The translations under genes and the position numbers were made by a program. From the NCBI RefSeq assembly GCF_023856365.1, contig NC_064542.1, positions 20,581,338 through 20,645,337 of the forward strand: a DNA stretch of 64,000 nt, in the 5' to 3' direction. Each line of letters starts with the position of its first letter. Within the stretch, counting starts at the first letter, position 1. The DNA is from Brienomyrus brachyistius. Its lineage: Eukaryota; Chordata; Actinopteri; Osteoglossiformes; Mormyridae. Below, piece by piece: positions 34,663 to 47,289 of this stretch. Under the pieces are notes generated by a model that saw nothing but the letters and a program-made list of their open reading frames with translations, did no database searches and was not told the DNA's origin.

Positions 34663-34946
34663 AAAACTGCACATTCCAGGGTGGCCTTTTATTGTGGGCA
34701 GTATAAGGTACACCTGTGCACTACCCATGATGTCAGATCAGCATCTTGATGTGGCACACCTGTGAGGTGGGATGGATTATCTCAGCAAAGCAGAAGTGCT
34801 CACTATCACACATTTAGACTGATTTGTGAGAAATGTTTGAGAGAAATGGTAATATTGTGTATCTGGAATGAATTGTAGGTCTTTAAGTCCATCTCATGAA
34901 AAATGGGAGCAGAAACAAGAGTGTTGCGTTTATATTTTTGTTCAGT
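34663..34946. repeat. Right terminal inverted repeat of the Tc1-like element
   Basis: The reverse complement of 33779-34062 with a handful of substitutions, ending gcgtttatatttttgttcag. Confidence 0.9.
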
Positions 34947-34949
34947 ATA

Positions 34950-37730
34950 AAAGCTGTTATACATCTCTCCAATATCAATATGCCTGTCCATCCATCCATC
35001 CATCTTCTTGCCAGGCCCAGAAGATTTTAGACTATTATTCTTATAATGTCTTCATCTGAATTCAGATGCTCACTGAGGAAATGCAAATAACAGACATGTG
35101 CAAATTACTCATCATCTGACATTTATTTAACAGGAACTCAGAAATTTCCATGCGGAGAAGTGACCCATTTCAATACACATCAGTACATCATTCAGCAACC
35201 ATGACGACACACAAATACTTCCTTCACTTGGAAGTGATCCTGGGATTCTTTGGGTCGTCCTGTACATACATCGTCCTGTGCTCTCTGGGATTGCTTTGGA
35301 TAAGCAGGTGAGCGAGACCAAACTGGTCCGGATTCTTGGCTTCCGATGGACCTGGCAAGAAATAGTTAACTGTGTGATATACTGGAAGGAGACACGCAAC
35401 ACCTTTTCACAGATATATGGTTTCAGTAATAGTTATAAGTACACTACTAATCAGGTATGACGGGTGGAAGGATTAAAGGAGGATAGGGGAAGGGAAGGTG
35501 ACTGAAGAGGACTGCTTTGATGGAGGGTATTTTTTAAAGCCGATTGTCTCTCTCCCCCCCTGGAGGGGGGGGCTATGAGAGACACCAGACAAAACCGGGA
35601 ACCGGTGACTCCTCATTGGCCTTGCGGGGGTCAGACGTGGCTGCAGATCGGGCCGTTTCTGATACTGCGCTGTGTAGAGCTGGGAGCAGCTGCAGCATTG
35701 TCTGCAGACGGCCGTGGTGAGCCGGCGGGTGGAGGAGAAGAAGGAGAAGAAGGAGAAGAAGAAAGAAGTGAAGCAGATGACTTTGAAGACGCTCGGTTTC
35801 CAGCGCTCGTGACCTTTGCGGCTTTTCAGCTGAAAATAGAATCGGGAAGCAATATTTTCTCTCCTTTTTATGGGCTGAAAGACACAGAGTTTCAGATCTG
35901 CACTGAACTCAACCTCAAGTCCGAATAGACTGCGACCGCATTTAAAAGTTGCCTGGAATCTCTGCAACAATTGCCGCAGCATAGTCCTCGACCCCAATTA
36001 ACAGGTTGGAGTGGTACGCTGAGAGAGCATTTCGGGGAAATGCATGCCGAGAAAAGGTCAAATGTTCAAGAGAAGCGAGGTCGTGGGTTGGTGAAAAATT
36101 GGGGCAAACAGAAAACATCGTCTTGGGGGCACCATTAGTGGAGGAGAGTCTATAGAAAACCACAGTCTTCTAAAGTCAATCGCTTGTGATTGACGTAAAT
36201 ATAGCTTGAAGATTCCACCTGAAGAGATATGGAGGAGCTCAGCAGACTGTACAGTCTTGGTGTCACGAAAGTATGTCTGGATCTACCGGTTGTCTTCACG
36301 AAAGGAGGCTGGAAATGACTATTCAGTCATAACACATGATATAATCGTAGCACAGGCATCTGTCGGTGCTTATGACTCAGGCAGAGGGAGAGCAGCCTGC
36401 CGATGAGGCAATGTAAGATCAGACGGGGCCCTGGCCACACCCCTAGCCACACCCCCTGGCCACACCCCTAGCGACACCACCTGCAATCCTCTTGTTTTGA
36501 ACAGCGCTGTAGTAAATCAATGAAGGGAATCGGAGCCGTGCGCGAGTATTGACCGTGCCCTGTAATTACAGGGTCAGTAAAATGACGCCACCGAACGACT
36601 TGCGATGAAGATGTATGGCTGTTTCAGAAACGGATGGCATGACACATTACAGGAGACGGGGACATTACAGGGTTTACAGGAGGATTCCGTCTCACGCTGC
36701 GCAGATAATTAAAATATGCCGCCGATAGAATTGTTTCAGTACTTTTTTATGGTCCTAACAACAGGGGTTCAGCAGTGTAGCTGAGCGTTATTAATCCTTC
36801 ATTAGCAAGGCAGCAAACTGCTGTGAGAATTAGCTGCCACTGCTACACCTATTTACAGCCATGCGTCGGTCATTCATGACCCCGTCTGATATATCTGCCA
36901 TGGTGACCACGAGTCTCACTGCCTGCACACACTAGACCGCATGCAGTTGAATAGTAGTGCCCCCTCACCCCTCCCAGCCCCCAGCCTCATGATGCAGTGT
37001 AATCCTGAACTGTCCTGGGGGGGCAACGTAGGGAAGTGATTCAACCCAGGTGAGAATGCACCTGTTTGAAACTGGCCACCGGCGACTGGATTTTCTCCTC
37101 CTCTCCCGACGTGTGTTTATATTCCTGTCGCATGACAGTTTTGTCTACACTGTTTATAACCGTGGCAATCAAACACTAATTGTTCTAATCACCATCAACA
37201 CCGAGGAATCCCCGCAGATTGATTAGTGATCTCATCTTCTCTGGAGTGACTGAGGCGTGCTTCCAATGTTAAATTATAGGTCAGCAGGTGAGCTTACAGA
37301 CTAACGTGTGCTTGCCGCATTACTGCAAACAGCCCTGCATGTCTAAGTCTGCCTAAACTGATGGGAACTTTGAGGATCGGCGTAACTGTCAGAGTGCAGT
37401 GAGCTGCAGTGAGGTCAGTATCATCACCCCCTCCTTGGTACTTATTTACAGGCAAGGTGGGAAGAATCTGTACTATCGTCCAGGGATGGGCGTAGAACTG
37501 CAGGCTTGGGCTTTGCAGTAACTAGACACCAGCAGCCAATTCAATAAAAGCGGCGAATTTCCGTTTTTTTCTGGCCTCTAGTGGCTTGTAATTGGGGCAG
37601 CAGAAAAGATCCTTCATTCTGGAATTAGATTGGCTCCGGTCAACCGGCAGACAGGCAAGTTTCTGCCGACAGAGTGCTTCCTGCGTCTGGAGTCTGGGCA
37701 CAGGAGCAATATGCTTCGAGTCGTCATCTG
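34950..37730. other. Intergenic DNA, no gene recognised
   Basis: A short (ccat)n run lies at 34985-35003. A GC-rich block with a Glu-coding GAA/GAG run is at 35570-35930, and a small tandem gccacaccc repeat is at 36428-36480. None shows convincing gene structure. Confidence 0.4.
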
Positions 37731-37739
37731 AGTCCAGGT

Positions 37740-37767
37740 GGGGGGGGGGGGGGGGGTGGGGGGGGGG
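37740..37767. repeat. Poly(G) tract with one T
   Basis: 27 of 28 bases are G. Confidence 0.95.
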
Positions 37768-37948
37768 CAGCCATAGGAGATACCTGGGGAGCACAGAGCA
37801 TGCAAGCCAGAAATATACTGGTCAGCTGCCAGAAATCTCAAATGTGTTTTGACCTGAATGAGCTGGCAAATACTCCGGTCTAGGCAACAGAACCATTTTC
37901 ACTTTTGGTATTTTGACTCATTCATTGCATTGGGTTTGCTTAAAAGAT

Positions 37949-38062
37949 CAGTGTTTCCCAATCTGGTACTTGGTACAGTCTATGTTTTGGCTCCCAGCAC
38001 CTGGTAGGGACCAAAAATGTAGGCTTTCTGTGGGTCCCTGAGGGCCAGGTTGGGAGACACTG
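37949..38062. mobile_element. Fold-back MITE, family A copy 2
   Basis: Starts cagtgtttcccaatctggta and ends gccaggttgggagacactg, with partner ctcccagcacctggtaggga in the middle. Shortest and cleanest copy in the window, 114 bp. Confidence 0.75.
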
Positions 38063-38064
38063 AT

Positions 38065-39785
38065 CTAGATCAGGGCAGTAATTTTGTAAAAAAGCTAAAC
38101 CAAATTTGGACCTGGGATAAGTTATAACGATTATAGTTGGTGGCATATTGTGAGGTTTAAAGTTTGTTATTAAGTGAGCAAATGCAATTCAAATTAGCAA
38201 ACTTTATTAACATCAGTGATGTAACAAACAAGCGAATGATATCCATGACACGTTGTGTTATGTAGTATATTATCTTTAAAACGCAGACTGTCATTACTGT
38301 TAAAGGCAAAGATTAGACTGAATCATGTTAGGGTTTAATTTCCCATCAGCTTTGATCGTGTACTGATTCCTTCATAAATAATTTGCCACAAATGGACTGA
38401 AATTCACTTTTGAGGGGCAAGTAATCTAGGAGATGGAGTTTGATTAGGTGTGAAAGCCCTCGTGCATCTGTGGGGCCCGGCGCTCCGCAGTATGTATAAT
38501 TAATCTGTGCAGCGATGCGAGGATCGCTGCCCATTTCCCTCTATTCGCCACCTTACTTTCTGAGTCCACCCCTCGAACCCGTAACACTCATCAAACTATG
38601 GATGAAGGCTGCCGTGAGAGGTCCCCGGTGCCATAATGCAGATAGGGTGAGGGGTGTGCTACCTCGGAACAAATGCTGCTCCCCCAGCCCACTCACTCTT
38701 CCATCTCCCTCTTCCCTCACACATTGCTCTCCGAGGTCTTCCTGAATCAAAATCAACACAATGGCAAGTTAACCAGGGGAAGGTGGAGAAAAAAAACGAA
38801 GGGTTAGGTTGTGGATGATCAAAGCGAAGGTGGGGATGGCTTGGGGGGGTGGTATTTGGGATGAGCCGGGAGAAAACACAACTTCGCTGGGCCTGGTATC
38901 CCTGGTGGGGTCACGTTATCTCAGCCTCAGTCCTGTGAGGGTCGGTCTGCATTCATTCTTCCCGGCTTGTGGCTTGGGACAGGTCTTCGAAAGGGCACGG
39001 TTTCCATGGCGACTCTGAGCTGCTTTGTCTGCAATTCTCTGCCCCAAAGGCCAGAAGTACTTCCCTCCACCTGCTGTGAGTAACTTTATGGGAGGATTTA
39101 GACACTGCAAACCCCGAAGCCACGAATGCACCAACCTCTCAGCTTAACACTGTCATTTATTAATGAGTCCATCCATCTACATTAAGTTCCTCTTGGGGCT
39201 TAATAAAGTTTATCTATCTGTCTGTTACTCAATAACAGGTCATGGCTAAAAGGCTGCAGATTCAAACATTTAATAAAAGCCATTGCTGATGACTACTGAA
39301 CTGGAACCTCAGCCACATTTCAGGAATACAAATGAAGTGTCCGGGCAAAGCGTACACAGTACAGTGGCACACATGTGAAACTCCCAGTAAAACCAGGAAA
39401 CTGGGTGATGGAAAACTGGTCCATTTCGGTGAAAACTGTGAACCATCAAAAAGACAATTTAAATGCTCAATGTTTTGCTTTTATTATTATTACTGCAAAA
39501 TAGTGCCTGCAGTTAAACAGACATTGAAGAAGAACAGGAATAGCAGTAATGTCTGTAGCTGGAGTATTCATTTATAACCCAGGAATGAATGCAGAGGACA
39601 CTATACCTTTAGCATGGATCCAGATATGCATTCGCAGCAGGTCATTTCTGACACTGAACTGTTCAGTTTTGTTTAGGTGCATCACAATGTGTGAGAAATG
39701 TAACATCTCAGGGTTGAAATGTGAGACTTGACAGCTGTGCTTTGCACATCACTGCCACCTAGCATCAGGCCTCCTGCAAACAAGC
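38065..39785. other. Intergenic DNA
   Basis: The only recognised item is a LINE-tail-like phrase near 39190-39225 (cttggggcttaataaagttt then atctatctgtctg), which resembles fish LINE 3' ends with a (TATC)n tail. Nothing else is named. Confidence 0.35.
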
Positions 39786-39789
39786 AAAA

Positions 39790-40130
39790 CCACCCTTCTA
39801 TCGTCCTTCATCTTCCATAACTGCTTTTCCAGTGCAGGGTCATAGGGAGGAAATGGCAGGAGACACCCACAAGTTCCCAGTGTTGGGGCGTTTGAGGTCC
39901 ACAAAGTACAAATCCAGAGGATTTTGCTTCTGCCAACCAGTGAAGTGTTCTGTGACTGTTACTCTATATGTTCAGCTGGTTGGTAGAAACAAAATCTCGG
40001 CCTAGGTTTTCACTTTCTGGACCCGGAATGCCCAACACTGCAAAGTCCGCTCACATAGCTGGAGGCAGGATCTGAACCGTCAGCCCTGGAAATATGAGAT
40101 CACAGAGACACACTGAGTCACGATGTCGCT
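39790..40130 (-). mobile_element. SINE, antisense, split by a MITE
   Basis: The reverse strand carries a SINE head at the right (gttcagatcctgcctccagc) and a 3' tail at the left (ctgcactggaaaagcagtta then tggaagatgaagg). The two halves are separated by a palindromic element at 39878-40040. Confidence 0.55.
39878..40040. mobile_element. Fold-back MITE inside a SINE (hAT-like ends)
   Basis: Left arm cagtgttggggcgtttgagg; right arm, reverse-complemented, cagtgttgggcattccgggt. The inner arms pair gattttgcttctgccaacca with its partner ending ggtagaaacaaaatc. Flanks caagttcc and caaagtcc could be a diverged 8-bp target duplication, as hAT elements make. Confidence 0.65.
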
Positions 40131-40784
40131 CCCAATTGGGCTCAGTTCCTCTCACAATCATGTGATTCAATGCCTTTTTGCTTGAGGAGCTGACTGTCTG
40201 ACTCCACAATTTACTAATATTTTTTCAATAGAGATAGTTCTAGATTATATTTACAGTCTTAAAAAGGCCACAGATCCATCAAATTACTGGCAAATTCTCA
40301 GTGTAGTGTTGCTGCACAGCGTCTTCGGGAATCGTGCTACAGGCTCACCAACACTCGTGCACACCGGCATGCATTCTGGCAGGTTTGCCGTGGTGATGAA
40401 CTCATGAGAGTCTCATTAGTAGCGCTCCTTCATTTTTAAGGCTGTGCTGTAAAGTGTGATAAGAGGCCAGCCAGGGCGGACAGTCAGCATACCTGTGAAA
40501 TGTGGAGACGACATTCACCTGTGCGTGAGGGAGGAGAGGACTAGCTACGCCTACCTGCCTGGGCTCGCTCCAGACGCCAGGTCCAGACAGTCTCCCACCT
40601 GGATCTCAGGGCGTTTAGACGCATATGCCAGCTGTCACAGCTACTGGGGGATTTTTATAATCTTACCAGTCTGCTCCACAGGATGAAGCAACTCATTCAC
40701 TGAGAAAAACCATAAAAAAGACGCCTTCTGCCATATTAATAGCTTAACACCAACTCTACTCGTAAAAGGCTGATAGATAAGCAG

Positions 40785-40968
40785 GTGATACCTCAGTGGG
40801 TTAGGACACTGTGTCTGTGATCAGATGGTCGCTGGTTCAAATCCCATGGCTGGTAGTGTGATTTGAACAAGGTCCTTAACCCCAATTGCTCTGGGGTCTG
40901 ACTGACCTGAGTTTCTCAACTGTATTTCGTTTTAGATAAAAGCATCTCGTAAGTAAACGAAATAAATA
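40785..40968 (+). mobile_element. tRNA-derived SINE
   Basis: ggtgatacctcagtgggtta (A-box region), gctggttcaaatcccatggc (B-box), gatttgaacaaggtccttaa, and the tail tttagataaaagcatctcgt followed by aagtaaacg. Confidence 0.75.
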
Positions 40969-40969
40969 A

Positions 40970-43399
40970 ATCTCTCACTCTCTTTCGCTAAGAGCTGTCT
41001 GCCTTATCTGGTGGATACGCATCCCAACCTCAGGGCCGAGATAAGCCTCCTGAATGCACAATTAGTCCGGTCAGGTACATCTTGTCTGTCCACATTAGGC
41101 CTTTGGAATGCAACCAGACTTAGTCTCAAGCTGTGCAACAGTCAGACTTCAAATATCCTCACACTGATCCGTGTCATCGTAAACTAGTGACTCGATGAGA
41201 AATCGGTGATTCAGGGTGATGAATACGAAACCTCATGGGAAGGTGAAACCACAGAGAGTCACTGTTGACAAAGTAAATGAGGAGAAAATAGGATGGAATG
41301 CCATACTGGTATCCTGAATCCTACTTTGATCTGCCGCCATCCCTGGCCTCAACCCCCTCTACCCTGTGGGCAGGCGGTGACCCTTTGGGGCCGGACACCC
41401 ACAGCTGAAGTTCACACACGCGTCGCGCTGAGATGTCAGAGAGCACCCCCCCCCCCCATTTCCCTTAATCCTGTCACCAGGCCCATTCTCCGAAATGCCA
41501 CACATGTGCTGAAACTCGTGCCAATAGCGGAGGCCTCTCTGTGACGCTCCTCCGTGAGAATGAACTCAAGTTACACCACCAGTCTTGTGTAATCGAGACG
41601 CGTGAAGAGGGGGAGTGAGAGAAGAAGAGCGACAGAGAGAGTGAGAGAAGAAGAGCGACAGAGAGAGTGAGAGATTCCAGCCCAGAGGAGAGGATTCTGC
41701 TCATCCTTGTAGCCCCTGCTCACAGATGCGATGATTCAGAATGAGATCGCATGCGGAGCGTTGTATAGTGGGGTGGGGGGAGGGGTCCCGGTCCCAGGGG
41801 CACCAGCCCCACGAGGAAGTGGATGGCCACATGAATGCAACTAATCGGCCATTCTGATCGAAAGGCCTTGTGCACGATTCAATTAGCGTCCCAGAACGCA
41901 AATCAGTCACTTAAAGTGTCAGTTCCTTAAAGAGGCATTACCACGCTGATTAGGCCTATGAGGTAAGTTCTGCCTCGTGAGCTAATCCCCGCAAACCGAA
42001 ACGCGGTGTGCTTGTATTGGTGTATAATTTTCAATTTGCAGGAATTAGGCTCACAGAAGATGACACGTTTCGTTCGAGGCCGCGAGTCGTAGCTCTCGCA
42101 GGGCCAAGACGAGCGCAAGGGTCCGTTTCCTGGGTGTCGCAGGCACGCTCGATACTGATTGGTCAGAATGGGAAATATTTACCCCGCACTCTCTGCCTTT
42201 ACATCCCCCACAGTGGCCGTTTTGACCCGCAGTGAATCAGTTTGCCCCCCAGTCTTCCTGCAGTGGCAGGCAGCTGTAACTCTACCTGCCGTAAGTACCA
42301 GTCCCTCCCTGTAAAGGAACCAGCTCCCTTTCCTGATCTGGCCGGTTTTGTTTCCTGTCCGCAGCCTTGCCATGCTGAAACGGCTTTCATGCGCTTCGGT
42401 TGGCCCCTCGGCGGTTTCGGCAGGTGTCCAATGTATGTGGCAGCGTCTCCCAGCCATGAGGAGGCTCGACCTCTTCTCGCACCCCCTCTTCCATGCACGG
42501 CACACATTCCCCGGAGCAGAGGCACCACCTCGACCCCCAAGCTAACAGCGCTACACGCTGCACTCTAAACGAGCGCTATACCACAGTCAGCAAAAGCACG
42601 GTCTCGACACAGTAAATGCTCACTCATGGCCTATTTCTACAGCTCAGAATAAATCGACGGTGGCTTATATATTTTGGGGAGAGGGAAATACCCACTCCAG
42701 ACATCACAGAACAGGGAAGAACAAAGGTTCTTTGGGCACGGACGATGGATAGACCCTTTCTGAAGTTCTTCCAAAGAAAACAGGCGCACTGATTTGGGCT
42801 GGGCGTGCAGCTGACATCATAACCTGTGTGAGTCATTGTCTCTCAGAGCCTGTCAATCATCAGGCTCGCTCTTGATTGTGAGTCATGTAGGTGAAAAAAG
42901 ACCACAGAGTCACAGAATCATGAGCAGCTTTATCACTGGAGTTCGTCTGCATGTATAGCAAAAGTAAATAACTGAATATGTCTGAAAATTCAAAAGCTTA
43001 TTAGTCAAAAAGACAGAGAGCAATAGTTTTGTCTGGGGATAGTCTGTGGGATTAGGCACTGTGGACCTGACCGGCTTTCAGTGGACTTGTCCCCTGTCCC
43101 ACCAATCAAGCATCTCAATTTATAAATAGATAAAAATGGTAGTCCTCTTGAATGGAATGTGTCTGCTGAGCCGCCAAGCATTCCAACAAATGTTCCTCTT
43201 CCCCTGGGGGCGACACATGGAAAACCAGAGCATCATACCAGTGACTCGCTGCTGCCTTCCAGAGGGGCTGCTCATTGGCTGCGCTCTCCTCATACTATTT
43301 GGATTATTTTTGCCTTGCCTCTTCGTTTGTTTGCTGCCTTCAGAGACCAGAAGCAGAAATGTCTTTCACGCCCATAGAGATACTTCAATCAAAGCGGAT

Positions 43400-43432
<33 letters not shown>

Positions 43433-43775
43433 GAGAGAGATAAAGCGAGGATGGGGGATGCTGTGTGTGTCTCTATAATGACCCCTTGATATCTTCTTGT
43501 GCAGGACTTGATGACACCCACGTCTCCTTGGGGGTTGGGGGGGAAAGGCACCAATTGGAGTGGGGGGTGAGAATTCCTACTTGGCAGGACTGGACCAAAG
43601 TCACACCAACAGGAAAAGCAGCACTGCAGACCTCTTTCCCTCAACAGTAGCATGTTTTGGCACCAATACCATGCCACCTGCTCCCCCCAAAAGGAAACAC
43701 ACCCCCGAGATGGGGGAGGGAGGGGGCCCGAGACTCTGGGAAAAGGGTTTGTGCCTCGCATAAGCTGAATGGACG
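40970..43775. other. Intergenic DNA with GA-rich short repeats
   Basis: A 26-bp GA-rich unit (gagagaagaagagcgacaga and gagagt) is repeated at about 41615-41675, and a (GA)n run lies at 43399-43442. No gene recognised; the open frames at 42179-42540 and 43136-43489 are unconvincing. Confidence 0.4.
43399..43442. repeat. (GA)n microsatellite
   Basis: About 21 GA units with one gc interruption. Confidence 0.93.
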
Positions 43776-43779
43776 ACTG

Positions 43780-44130
43780 GTAACATGCTGATGCAGGAGA
43801 TTTCTTGCAATGAGGTTGACGTGCCGGAACAGCAAAGGGCTAATTAAAATCTCTACAAGGACAAATGATCTTGCATGCAAAAACAATGCCACAATCTGTT
43901 TTTTTTCTCCTAGCAAATTGCTGTGTTTTGCATGCAGTTGAAATAAAAATTCATGGCTACTTTTAATTGAATGTGATTTTTCTTTTTCACCGATGGCCTT
44001 GAGGAGGATGCAAATTATGCTGCAAAAAAATAATTTTCCTTATGCATTGTTGACCGCAGCATTTAAACAGTGACCTCAAGGCAGCATTTTTAATTAGCAT
44101 CGGAATGGATTCAGGAGAGTCTGGCTGCAG
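43780..44130. promoter_or_regulatory. Candidate conserved non-coding/enhancer-like block
   Basis: AT-rich block with gggctaattaaaatctctac and tttttaattagcatcgg (homeodomain cores) and an octamer-like gatgcaaattatgc. No repeat similarity is noticed. Motif clustering is the only evidence. Confidence 0.25.
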
Positions 44131-46975
44131 TGCTGTGGCCGTGGTAACGATAATGACTGATAAGCGCTTCCGGCTTAGTATTGACCTACTCCCCATCAGG
44201 GATTACCTCATTCCCTAAATGCTGGGATTACCTCACTCTCTTCCATATCTACCGCATCCACCAATGACGGAGCTTCCCTATGACCTCACCAGCATCACAT
44301 GCCGTGACATCACCTGAGGCGTAATAAAATCAGATGGACATTCCGGAGGGTAAATACCTGTTGACGGCAACACAGATGACTGAAATACACGGTATCATTA
44401 TATCAGCTGTTTTTTTAACCCTTTATCCTTTCACACATGACCACATTGCTCCTTAAAAGCTGCATATCACCTTCGTTTGACTTTCAGTCTTTAGTGACTG
44501 ACTAATTTTGGTCATGAGCTGGGGCTATGGGGCTCTACAGGGAGGTACTGCCGTGTTCGCTCTGGGTATCGGTATCCAAGCATGTGAGGGCATCTCCTTC
44601 CTCTCAACCGGAATGCCTTTAGGGGGTGCTGCTGTGCTCAGATGCTGGGCCATTCATGTTCCCTCCAGCTCTCTCTGTTCTCCTGCTGCTAACCAGACTG
44701 GGCCCAGTAAGGGGAACAGGCAATGTCACCATTATGCTTCAATAGACATATAAAGTACAGATAGTTACGCGCGCACACAAATGCACACAGACACACTCCA
44801 CTTATTCAATTTTCGGCGAGTCTGTGCGCGGTGCAAGGCTTTGCCGGAAGCATCCGACGAACAAGAACTCAGTCACGCTGAAATTGGCCCTGGGGGAGAC
44901 GGCAATGGGCTCTGTCCTTTCGAATTGTCGGGGGACGAGGGGAGACAGAATCCCCGGGAGACGGAGCCGTTAGCTTCAGTGAGGGATGCTGCTGCTTTCA
45001 AACGCGCACGTCTGTCTATGCAAACAAGGCATTGGCCACCTAAGTCTTCCTAAGGGAAAAGGGGGAGCTCAGCCTTCATCGATTCCCCTTTCTGATCCCG
45101 TATCCTTATCCTTTTAAGGATGATAGCCAGAGAGATTCATGAGTTATTTGTGCCTGGCCCGTTTCCCTGGAGATCCCGTTTCCCTGGAGATCCCGTTTCC
45201 TTGGAGATCCCGTATCCCGGCGACCTGCACCGGAACACGCGTGTCTATGACGACACTGCTATAAACACACATCCAAAAGCCAAGCCGGTGACAGTCATTC
45301 TGGCATGGCAGACTTCCGAGGGGCAGGCGGTATGCTCAAAAGTGCTGAGCACATTCTCCAGGGCTGACCAGACGGGTACGAGTGCTTGGAACAGCAAAAA
45401 ATGCAGCTACGTACTGGGTGACAGTATGAAAGTGCAGCTGTGCCATGCTGCATCCTCGTAACATGCAGCTATACAGCATGTTACTGTATCGTAAATCTGG
45501 ATGTGCTGCATGACAAGTGCCTGCAGAGTAATTGTGGAGTGACACGTTCATTACCACTGGGACTTTACAAGTGGGACCAGGACGGCTTGCTGGTTATTCA
45601 AGTGGTCCCCCCCCTCCCCCCCCCAATACTGTGCAGCTCCATTGCGACAGGAGAAACATGGAGTCGAGGTAGGGGGCCGAGGTGAGGTTTAGCGAGGACG
45701 ACTCCAGGGAAACCAGCAGATGCTGATTAAAAGCCCTGAGACTGTCCTGGGGGCGGGAGGGGGAACTGTCACTTATACAGAGGGGGGGCGCCCTGGGAGC
45801 GACCTCAGGAATGACCCAGGATGTACTCAGAATGGACCTGGCTGGGCTGAACAACACCGTAAATTAGAATGGCCCTGTGGGGTCCACCAGGCTGAGCACA
45901 TACACCCCCCCCACCAAAATCCCATTGGAGGATAAAGAAAGAAGGTCTGCAGAGTATAAAGTCAGCAGCTTGGTAGGAAAGTAGCCCCCCACCCCACCCC
46001 ACCCCACCCAGGCAACCCCATTAACATCACAAGGAAACGATCTGATAGGAAATCAACACAGGAATAAGCTGGGCAGTCGGTCTAGGAGGTCTGGGCCCCT
46101 GAGAGAGGATTCACAAATCGATACGGAGATGAGGGACTCCCATCTGGGAGTTGGTCTGCGAGACGGACGGCGGCTCCTTCCAGCTCTGCATTCGCTCGTT
46201 TGGGAATCTAAGTTTTTTTTCCGGTGTTGCGAATAGGTCACAGATTTTCATTTTTCAGAATCAGAATGTATATGATTCATTGCAATAGATCTAAGATTCA
46301 AAGGTCTTTATTGTCAAGTGTCCCGACTGCTTCACATCATCACAGACAAAACAATCAGTCATCATTATAGCCACTGAACAGCACAGCAGACATAAACAAG
46401 CAAGATGCTGAATGTTCAGGTGCAACACGGAATTGGGATCGTAATCATCGTGCACATGAAAGTGAATCAGGTGCAGGTCAGAGTCAGTGGATGAAGGTGT
46501 CCAGGAAGGGTAGAAGCTTCTACCCAGGTAAATAGGCCACGTCTGTGGGCTTTCTGCAGAGCGGTCTGTGTAAAGGTGCTCTGCAGCCGGGAGCCTCCTC
46601 TGCAGGACATTTACATATAAAAAGGTTACATGCCAGTGCATACTTTCCTAACCACAAGCTAAACCGTACAGACCTGTCTCTGACCTTGAATCTTGTCAAA
46701 TTTACAAATGAATTTTCTCCCAGGACTGCTTGTGGTAATTAAAAGCCTGCAGTGATGAGACGAGTCTCCTGAAATCTACACATCTAAAAGAAGACGACCG
46801 CTAACTCTTCTGCTGTAGAATCAAGACTGACCCGCAGGACGATCGGAACTTTCACGGAATGCTAGTTGGGTTGAGGTAAATCTATTCAGACCAAAAGAAC
46901 CAGCCAAAACACTCAGACCACTGTTACAGACCCACAATCCTTCACAGCTTTGGGCCGGGTCTGCCCTGCACTCCT
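44131..46975. other. Intergenic DNA, no gene recognised
   Basis: It contains C-rich runs (45607-45622, 45986-46011) and a phrase near 46294-46320 (caaaggtctttattgtcaag) that resembles some fish retroelement 3' ends. Too weak to call. Confidence 0.35.
45165..45215. repeat. 17-bp tandem repeat, 3 copies
   Basis: The unit ccctggagatcccgttt occurs three times, the last copy with two changes. Confidence 0.9.
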
Positions 46976-47009
46976 CCACTTTCCCTTCTGCACCTTTTCC
47001 CCTGTGTGA

Positions 47010-47275
47010 CACATCCACTACGGCACTACGGCCATGTGGCGCGTTTCCTTGAGGGTGATCCAGCCCGCAGGATCCTCATTGTTGAGGACCCAAGCGCCTG
47101 GACCAGGCTGAGGGGACGCCCACGTAACACCTCGCTGCGGCAGATGGATAGCCATTTCCGGAGGGTGGGACTGGACCGTGTATCTGCCTGGGGGATCGCC
47201 GGCCGGGATCCTGAGGAGTTTTGCCATGTGGTGGGTGTGGCAAGGCGCCGCATCGGCGCATGCTCCCCAACCTGA
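47010..47275 (+). mobile_element. LINE C-terminal ORF2 remnant
   Basis: The plus strand reads LRHYGHVARFLEGDPARRIL, then RLRGRPRNTSLRQMDSHFRR, then RVSAWGIAGRDPEEF and GACSPT. This matches the C-terminal tail of fish LINE ORF2 proteins (WFGH--R, P--RGRP-TTW, WGIARRDP). Only the last 90 or so codons remain. Confidence 0.8.
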
Positions 47276-47289
47276 CCTGACCCCCACCT

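Larger units (their letters stand above)
33775..34949 (+). mobile_element. Tc1/mariner-like transposon, internally deleted
   Basis: About 1.17 kb, bounded by TA-rich ends (gcattata left, tataaaag right) and by long inverted repeats that begin cactgaacaaaaatataaac. It carries a shortened transposase frame (34077-34628). The terminal repeats differ at only a few positions, so the insertion looks fairly recent. It is non-autonomous because the catalytic core is incomplete. Confidence 0.93.

Noticed and set aside
35201..35307. Possible membrane-segment exon on the plus strand (starts MTTHKYFLHLEVILGFFGSS)
   Set aside because: Hydrophobic stretch with a gtgagc donor, but no following exon, no promoter signal and no known family; likely chance.
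35575..35928. 117-codon plus-strand frame with a Glu-rich run
   Set aside because: The Glu run comes from a GAA/GAG microsatellite and the remainder matches nothing known.
40785..40870. tRNA gene-like A and B boxes
   Set aside because: They belong to a SINE with its 3' body and tail; no complete cloverleaf.
42179..42568. Overlapping 108-113-codon frames on both strands
   Set aside because: A GC-rich shadow with no similarity, start context or splice sites.
43136..43489. 117-codon plus-strand frame with a hydrophobic stretch
   Set aside because: It ends in a GA microsatellite, overlaps other equally open frames and has no gene context.
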